From the NCBI GenBank assembly GCA_018105865.1, contig CM030865.1, positions 10,195,513-10,259,512 on the forward strand: 64,000 bases of DNA, given 5' to 3'. Source of the DNA: Metaphire vulgaris (taxonomy: Eukaryota; Annelida; Clitellata; Crassiclitellata; Megascolecidae). Of this stretch, positions 57,291 to 64,000 are shown piece by piece (positions within the stretch are counted from its first letter, which is position 1; the number at the start of each line of letters is the position of its first letter). A program made the position numbers and the translations under genes. Below the pieces are notes generated by a model. It ran no database searches. It worked only from the letters and a program-made list of their open reading frames with translations, and was not told where the DNA came from.

Positions 57291-57401
57291 CGCGAATTTC
57301 TCTGTAGAATTCAAACTGCAAAATGCTATGACAGATATGTTTCTTCGGCTAAATTAAGAGAAAATGCTTTAAACTGAGGAGTGGAGATAAAGATCCAATT
57401 T

Positions 57402-58332
57402 CATCATCATCATCATAGTTGCTTTCTGCCAGCTCATTAGCGGCAATAGCTAGACACAAAACTTTTCCATTTATCTTTTTCCGTTGTTAATCTCATTCCA
57501 TCTATTATTGTCATTTGATATCTTTCGAAGTCTTCTTTGATGTTATCCATCCACTTTTTCCTGGGTCTTCCTCTTCCTCTTTTTCCTTCTTTGTATGTGT
57601 AGAGTGCTTTATATGGGAGTCTGTTACTGTTCATTCTATTTACATGTCCATACCATCTAAGTCTTCTTCTTCTGATTTTATCTATTATTGTCTCTTTCAT
57701 TCCCAGTCTTTTCCTGATGTCTTCATTTCTTATTCTTTGTAATTTACTTACTCCCAATATCTTTCTCAAACAACTCATTTCTGCCACCAATAGTCTGTTT
57801 TCATCTGCTCTTTTTAATATCCACGTTTCTGATCCATAAAGCATTTGTGGAACAATGATAGTGTTGTATATTTGAATTTTTGTGTTGATCTTTATTTCTT
57901 TAGCATTCCAAATATGTCTAAGTCTTCCCATTGTCTGTAATCCTTTTGCTGCTCTCTTTTTAATATCTTGTTCGTGTCTTCCATCGCTTGATATTTCTCC
58001 TCCCACATATGTAAAATTCTTTACTTGTTCGATGTTGTTTCCTTCTACTGATATGTGTATCATTTTCTCTCTTTTTTTGTTGACTGCCATGACTTTAGTT
58101 TTTGCTGGATTAATCCGGAGTCCAAATCTTCTGCTTGTTTGATTTACTTGGTCTGTAAGCCTTTCTAAACCTCTAGCACTCTCCGCTAGTAAGCTTACAT
58201 CGTCTGCAAATTTAAGGTTTGATATATTTTCTCCACTACAATTCACTCCAATGTTTAGATTCTCAGTTGCTATTTTAAAGATTACTTCTAGAATTATTAT
58301 AAAGAGAGATGGAGATAGCACGCATCCCTGTC
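57402..58332 (-). pseudogene. 5'-truncated RTE-like LINE with target duplication
   Basis: The frame from the right junction to 57437 reads QGCVLSPSLF, NLKFADDVSLLAES (motif C), GLRINPAKTKVM, LYGSETWILK, LRWYGHVNRMNS and GRGRPRKKWMDNIKED. It starts inside motif B, so it cannot encode active enzyme, but the remaining ~300 codons are intact. An ATG-type short tail (CATCATCAT on the plus strand) marks the 3' end, as in RTE elements. A perfect 14-bp duplication TAAAGATCCAATTT flanks it (57388-57401 and 58333-58346). Confidence 0.9.
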
Positions 58333-58346
58333 TAAAGATCCAATTT

Positions 58347-58843
58347 GGAAAGACAATAAAGAGAGAAAACAAAATAAAAATGTGAGCACCTCTCGTGGAG
58401 ATAAAGGATTCGTCTTTTGGAGCAATTCCATTGTTAGTTTGCTTAGTATCGAATAGGACCTTCTGAGAGACGTTGACTCTTACTTTACTTGTTCATACTC
58501 TGATCTTATCTGTCAGCAGTCAGCAAATGGAATGTGCATTTACAGTATTGACAATTTGCCAGGCTGACAGCTGTTCGTGAATAATGTGATGTGGTTTGTC
58601 TACTTTTTTGTCAGTTTTTGTTTAAAATCGATTTCAGTGATTTGCAAAGAAATGATGTCGAGAGTGTCTTTAGTGAGGAGTCCGTGACATGGGCGGATGG
58701 GTTCTTCGTGTGGGGTGCTGTCCATCCGGAGCGCCTCCGGTTGCCAGGTGCCAGTGGTCTCACAAATGGCAAAAGATAGGCGTGCAAAGCATGTTAAGTT
58801 TAGACGCACATAGACCATAGTTAATAGTTGTTGAGATTAACTA
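58347..58843. repeat. Continuation of the dispersed unit
   Basis: It matches 27770-28130 closely (CCTTCTGAGAGACGTTGACTC, CAGCAAATGGAATGTGCATT). The frames at 58591-58818 are in this repeat. Confidence 0.7.
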
Positions 58844-59110
58844 GAAGTGTAAATGAATAGGACGAATTAAAGGTTTCACGTCTGGTTCTGGCGCCAGGTT
58901 AACATTAATGATTACTATAAGCTGTGGAATGACCAGCGTATTAGAATGAGGCCGTTCTTCAACCACACAAAGCTAAACCTCTGTAATGAAAGACTATGAA
59001 AGCAGCCACATGTGAGAATAAGGACTAAAATTCCTGATTCTCAGTTTTCATACTCTCTCGCAGAATACATTTCTTATAACTTCTTTATGGCTTTGGATGA
59101 GAAATGTCGT
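58844..59110 (+). repeat. Direct repeat with 63185-63440
   Basis: It shares ordered text with the later segment, including TTCTGGCGCCAGGTTAA, AAAGCAGCCACATGTGA and AATACATTTCTTATAACTT. Confidence 0.8.
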
Positions 59111-60164
59111 TCATTAATAATCGCTTGTTTTATTATCCTACTATCTCTTCAAAGACGTAAGAAAGTAAAGGTTAATTTACTCCGTTTCACCAAATCTCGC
59201 TTCGATGACATCTAATTGGCTCTCATCACTGCGCCATCTAGCGAATTGTGACGAGTATTAAAGGTTTACTCAGTTCTGTGGTAGAAATAGATTCTCATAA
59301 TTAATTCAAGTCCAATTTTACGTTTTGATTCGGCGATATTCGTTTTCTTCATGAGGACACCTTTACTAGAAATACACATATGAGAAATTTCGCTTAACCG
59401 ATAGTAGGGCGTGGTGTTATTTTACGAATTTTGGGTTTTTTACTGAAATACCCATCCTAAAGTATGAAGATGGCTCCCTAATGTGGAATATAACATGGGT
59501 GCAATTGGGTGCAGAGTGTACAGGCGACCTTTTTTGGGCCTGTAAAGCTATTTTAAAGGTAAATTCTAGCGTTGAAGACCTTTTTTTGCTTGTCAAGGAT
59601 TTGAAAGAGAAAATTTCACTTCGAAAAAATTTGCACCCCTGACCAAAATTCGTTTCGGCGGGCCTGACTTATTGTGTCCCCCAATTCGTGATGTTTCTTA
59701 TCGGAATTTGTCCGAAATAGATCACCTCTTTTGCTCTTCTGTGCGAGATCTTTTCACAAGTTTTACCAACAGAGGAACTGCATCTCCGCCCTTACATTTT
59801 GCCTCTTATTGCAATTGCTTGACGGACCTGCACTTAGACCTTGCGGTTAAGCGGAATTTCTCAAATGTGTATTTTATGTTTGGCGTCTAATGAAGGTGTT
59901 TTCGGGATGAAGACGAATATTGCTGAATCAATGCTATCGTAGAGGTAAATGGGGGGTGGGGGATGGAAGATCTATTTTGAAAAGATATTTATTCTTAAAC
60001 AACAAAATGAAGACACGAACGCTTCTCATGCATGTAAAACGAAGTCTTTCGGAACGATGCTATAGTAGGATGCAAAGTGCTTTGATATTTCCGTGTCCAG
60101 ATGTCCTCTATTATGATAGATGGTCCTACAAACCTTTGTTACACATGTGGTTATTTACCCCTCG
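59111..60164. repeat. Dispersed repeat units with cores at 59382 and 59843
   Basis: A minus core and a plus core lie about 460 bp apart. Between them is an undefined repeat containing TTTTTTGCTTGTCAAGG at about 59583. No gene is seen. Confidence 0.55.
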
Positions 60165-60455
60165 TAAGGGTGCGAGGTGGAGCAGTGATTAGCGCACTAG
60201 TCTGCCAATCTTACTAAAGTCCGTGGGTTAAACTTCCGGCCGCGGGGCAGAAACTTTTCGGTTGTTTCTGTCCCAAGCGCCCCCAGTCGAATCAGCTGTG
60301 AATGAGTACATCGGGCGTTAACTCGATGGAAGGAAAGGCGGAGAAGGAAAAGGCTGGCAACCGCCCTCATTCAGCCGTTGCCATGTAAAACTGAAGGTGT
60401 TAAAACCCTTCGGTTCTCCGTACGGTAGTTGAGCCCATGGAGCGTACCTTTTAGT
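60165..60455 (+). repeat. Second tRNA-derived SINE family
   Basis: GGTGGAGCAGTGATTAGCGC (A-box-like) and GTGGGTTAAACTTCC (degenerate B-box) are followed by a ~200-bp body with AAAACCCTTCGGTTCTCCGT. It is a single copy in this window. Confidence 0.55.
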
Positions 60456-61459
60456 ACCTTTGTAATGTTTAAAAGATAGAAGCCCAGTGTATCCTATAAT
60501 CTTCGTCTTCGTTTTCAGAAACAGAGCGAAAAAATCAGCATTGCTAACATTTAACTCTGTGAATCCAAAATAATTTGTTACACTATTATTGTATTATATT
60601 ATACTCGAAAAATAGGTTTCATAAATCCTTTCCACTATCGAATAATTAATTTGCTAGAATAAAAACAAGGTTTTCATTCGAAAGATGTTTTATATATTTC
60701 GAAAATACAAAAGCGTTATAGGGATGTTCGCCAGGTGGCGATGATGCGTTAACGTTGTTATCATGAATGCAGCTACTATGGGTCATGGTACAAGTGGGAA
60801 CATTGCAAATGTATACTGATAGGAAGCATAAGGATTATTAGGAAACGCCAACGCCTACTCATCCATCAAACGAGTTTCTATCAATAATAGCTCAGCCATG
60901 CCGTTGTTGGATCGGTAGCAGGGCTTTTGGTCATTGGATGATTGGACACAGGTTCAAAGGGCACTTTGGTCATACAGACTTTTGGTCACAAACAGCTGTT
61001 GATAGATGAGGAACTGGATTTAAATAATTAAAGGTTTGTTTTCTGAATTCACATTCGACGCTGTATTGATTTAGACGCCATAAAATGAGTGATTTCCTTT
61101 ATCGTCTGTTTCACACCTTTTTTAGATGTGAACATTAGGACATACATTTGAGAATCTTCGCTTAACCGCAATACAGTAAAGATTGAAGAAGTGTATATTG
61201 CAAAATGCTATGGTAGATGTGTTTCTGCTGTTAAATGGCGAGAAAATACTTTACACTGAAGAGTGAGAGCAGATAAATCATCGTCTTTTTGAACTATGTC
61301 ATTGTTAGATGCAAAGTGATTTGGTATTTCCGCGTCCATCCATTTTGCGGTAATTAACTTCCTAATCACACAACTCTCCAGAAATAGCAATACTCTCTCA
61401 GCGCTATGAAGACGAGCATGACTTTATTACTGCTTTAACTATTATCACGAAAAGCTAAA
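60456..61459. repeat. Dispersed repeat unit with minus core at 61150
   Basis: It contains the GGATCGGTAGCAGG, AAACAGCTGTTGATAGATGA and TTTAGACGCCATAAAATGAG modules in the usual order, then a degenerate core. No gene is seen. Confidence 0.55.
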
Positions 61460-61999
61460 ACTATCAGGACGATCTTCTAGAATTTGAAAGTGCCGTGTTC
61501 CATAAAATAATTTCAAATTGTCTCATTTCCTGCCTCTCGTATGATTACTTCTAAATGATGTCGCGGGTCGCATAGAATCAGGTGTCGTTTTGAAAGCCAA
61601 TGTATTAGAAACACTGAAATGAATTAGTTGGCCAGAAAATATTTTTATATCTCTCTTGATATTTCATATCTTTGTTTCATTCAGCCTATAATTATTAAAG
61701 AACGAAAATTTTGCTTTTAACTGATTTAGACATTTTTGAATCAATGATTTGTCTTTTCGACGACTAAGGAGGCTGTGCTCCGGAAGTCACCAGGAGAATT
61801 GGAATGGCCCTGAGCTGCTTTGCAGGGCTGAACCGACATTTATGGCGCTCTAGTATTAAACTCTAGACCAAGACACGCATCCTACCAGTGTTACTATATG
61901 GATTCAAAGGCTATCTCGGAAAACTAGGTAATTGAATGCGAGAGTTGCTTCAGTGGTTTTCACAAAGGCTTGCCTAGCCTCCTAAACCACTTAAAATCA

Positions 62000-62069
<70 letters not shown>

Positions 62070-62830
62070 TATTATTATTAAGGGCAGAGACGTGGGCGAT
62101 GACATCAGAGCTCAACAGGAGATTAGATGCATGCCATCCGTGGTGCTTGCGTCGAATCCTGCGTCTCTCGTATACAAAGACCTGGAAAAGACCGGCGGGT
62201 ATAGGCCTTGGATAACCTGGACAAGAACATTCAAGTAAGACCTAACCCCACACCCAACATTGACCTTGCCACGGCGTGGAAGCGGGCGCAGGACAGACAA
62301 TTATGGCTCGCACTCTGGAAACAGCGACGCCCAATTAGTGGGCAAGATAAGAAGAAGAAGAAAAAAGGAAGAAGAAGAAGAAGAAGAAGAAGAAGAAGAA
62401 GAAGAAGAAGAAGAAGAAGAAGAAGAAGAAGAAGAAGAAGAAGAAGAAGAAGAAGAAGGAAAAATTGGTTAGAAGAAGAAATAAAAATAATGAAGTTATT
62501 GCAAGACATTTTCACAAAGCTACATTTTATGCCCGGGAAATCCTAAATTTTCATCGCTGCGTCGTCTAGCGAATGTTGAACATATCTCGTAGCGATAAAT
62601 CCGATATATCATCAATTTAGATTTCCATAACAATTTGTAAACAATGACAGACAATGAGACTAATCTAAACCGGATTTCGATAATTGTGATTTTGTTTCCG
62701 CAATGCAATTTAGCACTGCATTGACTCAGTTGAGATCAAATCGGAGATTTGCAGATTGTCAGTGCCACACCTTTTTTAGATGAGAAGATTACACGATACA
62801 ATTGAGAAATTCCGCTTAACAGTAAGGATA
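61460..62830 (+). repeat. Inverted duplicate of 19031-20480 with LINE debris
   Basis: Plus-strand frames RILPVLLYGFKGYL (about 61875), TSELNRRLDACHPW and RRILRLSYTKTWKRPAG are LINE C-terminal remains. An ATT array (about 61999-62083) and a GAA array (about 62345-62460) interrupt them. The segment ends with the minus core near 62801. Confidence 0.8.
62345..62460. repeat. GAA microsatellite
   Basis: A near-pure GAA array of about 110 bp. Its Arg-, Glu- and Leu-rich frames are not genes. Confidence 0.95.
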
Positions 62831-63069
62831 GCCGGTGGCAAGCCCTGGTTGAGAAAGGAGGAGCCAAACACACATACAAACACACATAGACGCCCATCGT
62901 CTTTTAGACGGACGCGTCTATAAACAAACGCAACACACACATTAACAGTAAGGCGACGTATAATTTATATTTATGAATCAAAGCAAAAAGCAACTTGCAA
63001 AATGCTATGCTGTATACGCTTCAAATTGTCAGACGGAGGAATAATATATGACAAAATGGAGACAAAATG

Positions 63070-63182
63070 GAGGGAGAGAGAGAGAGAGGGAGAGAGAGGG
63101 AGAAAGAGAGAGACAGAGACAGAGACAGAGAGACACAGAGACAGAGAGAGAATCTGAGACAGAGAGACAGAGACAGAGAGAA
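63070..63182. repeat. Interrupted GAGA/ACAGAG repeat
   Basis: GAGAGA units are mixed with ACAGAGAC units. Confidence 0.9.
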
Positions 63183-63184
63183 TA

Positions 63185-63440
63185 ACTAGAAGTGTTAACG
63201 AATAATATGAATTACAGGTTTCTTTCTGGCGCCAGGTTAAGATTAATAGTTACTATGAGTTGTTGGATGACCTGCGTATTAGCATTAGACCGTTGCTAAA
63301 ACGCACAGAGCTAAACCTCTCTAATGAAAGACGATGAAAGCAGCCACATGTGACAATGAGGACTAAAATTCCTGTTTCTCAGTTTTCATACTCACTCACA
63401 GAATACATTTCTTATAACTTTTTTATGACATTGGATGACA
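63185..63440 (+). repeat. Direct repeat with 58844-59110
   Basis: It is the partner of the earlier copy, with comparable length and order. It is followed to 63880 by AT-rich sequence without a recognised feature apart from a short ATT run near 63685. Confidence 0.8.
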
Positions 63441-63875
63441 TTTGTTTTTTCTTACTCACTCACAGAATGCATTCTTATAACTTTGTATTACTGTGAATGA
63501 GAATTATTATTGGCTGAAGACGAAAGAAATTATTTAAGACGCTAAAATTCCTCCATAGTCCGTCTCCCTCTCTTCCTCTGACTGATCTCTGGAATGACCT
63601 GGATCTTTTGCGGATTGATTTTGAAGTACCATCGATTGATACCCTTGGATATTAGAACTGGTGCTATAGAAGTGCATAATTATTATTTATTATTATTAAA
63701 AGCCGATTTTATCCAACTTTGACCAACCCATTTTTCGTTGACATCGGAAGAAATTGGCGCCATCTAGCGAGTTGTGACGCATATTAAATGTTTACTCAGT
63801 TTTAAGTTCTCACGAAGAAATGATGCTTATATATTTTAACCAAATCCAATTTCAATGTTGGGCTGCTTCTAGCGC

Positions 63876-64000
63876 GGGGTTGTCCAACTGGTGGCCCGCG
63901 GGCCGGATTCGGGCCGCAGAACAGTTTCATCCGGCCCGCCACCGAATTTCCGAAAATCAATTTTAGCCAAAGGACCGGTTATTACCTTTATTCAATCAAT
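63876..64000. mobile_element. hAT-like element cut by the window end
   Basis: GGGGTTGTCCAACTGG followed by GGCCCGCGGGCC and ATCCGGCCCGCC resembles the GC-rich ends of the element at 6551-7121. The other end is outside the window. Confidence 0.4.

Overview
The window is nuclear DNA of an animal, most likely an invertebrate. Evidence: spliced immunoglobulin-receptor genes with GT-AG introns all in phase 1, a Polycomb-type chromodomain, LINE fragments with RTE- and CR1/L2-like reverse transcriptases, tRNA-derived SINEs, many hAT-type MITEs with 8-bp target duplications, and long AAT, GAA, CA/TA and GA microsatellites. It is AT-rich. I cannot name the phylum from sequence alone.

Layout. 1-14.2 kb is repeat: a ~4 kb block (1-3990) recurs in direct orientation at 9568-13640, and pieces recur at 53.75-57.3 kb. 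Between them lie SINEs and nested hAT elements. 14.23-18.62 kb (minus strand) is a compact, less AT-rich block with two intact ORFs. The first is a 1246-aa protein with an N-terminal zinc-binding motif, a LINE reverse transcriptase and an R2-like restriction-type endonuclease. Just downstream, in the -1 frame, is a 206-aa ORF with a Pc/CBX chromodomain. 19-28 kb holds LINE debris and a dense crop of MITEs. 31-49 kb holds two related Ig receptor genes arranged head to head as an inverted duplication. 49.8-50.5 kb is CpG-rich. 51-64 kb returns to repeats that mirror the left flank.

The Ig genes. I assembled a 447-aa product on the minus strand (six exons, 37230 to 30998) and a 435-aa product on the plus strand (seven exons, 40308 to 49004). 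Every junction keeps the reading frame. Each has a signal peptide, three Ig-like domains, one transmembrane helix and a tyrosine-motif tail. The ectodomains are almost the same. The tails differ: YTNM, TEYNKV (ITSM-like), SNYEVI (ITIM-like) and YENT on the minus copy; YVEM and VQYASI (ITIM-like) on the plus copy. This looks like a paired-receptor locus.

The most unusual observations are the receptor pair, the linkage of an R2-like LINE ORF to a Polycomb chromodomain, a conserved 16-nt core repeated about 25 times in the flanks but absent from roughly 28-50 kb, and a short TTTTTTGCTTGTCA module shared by MITEs that otherwise look unrelated.
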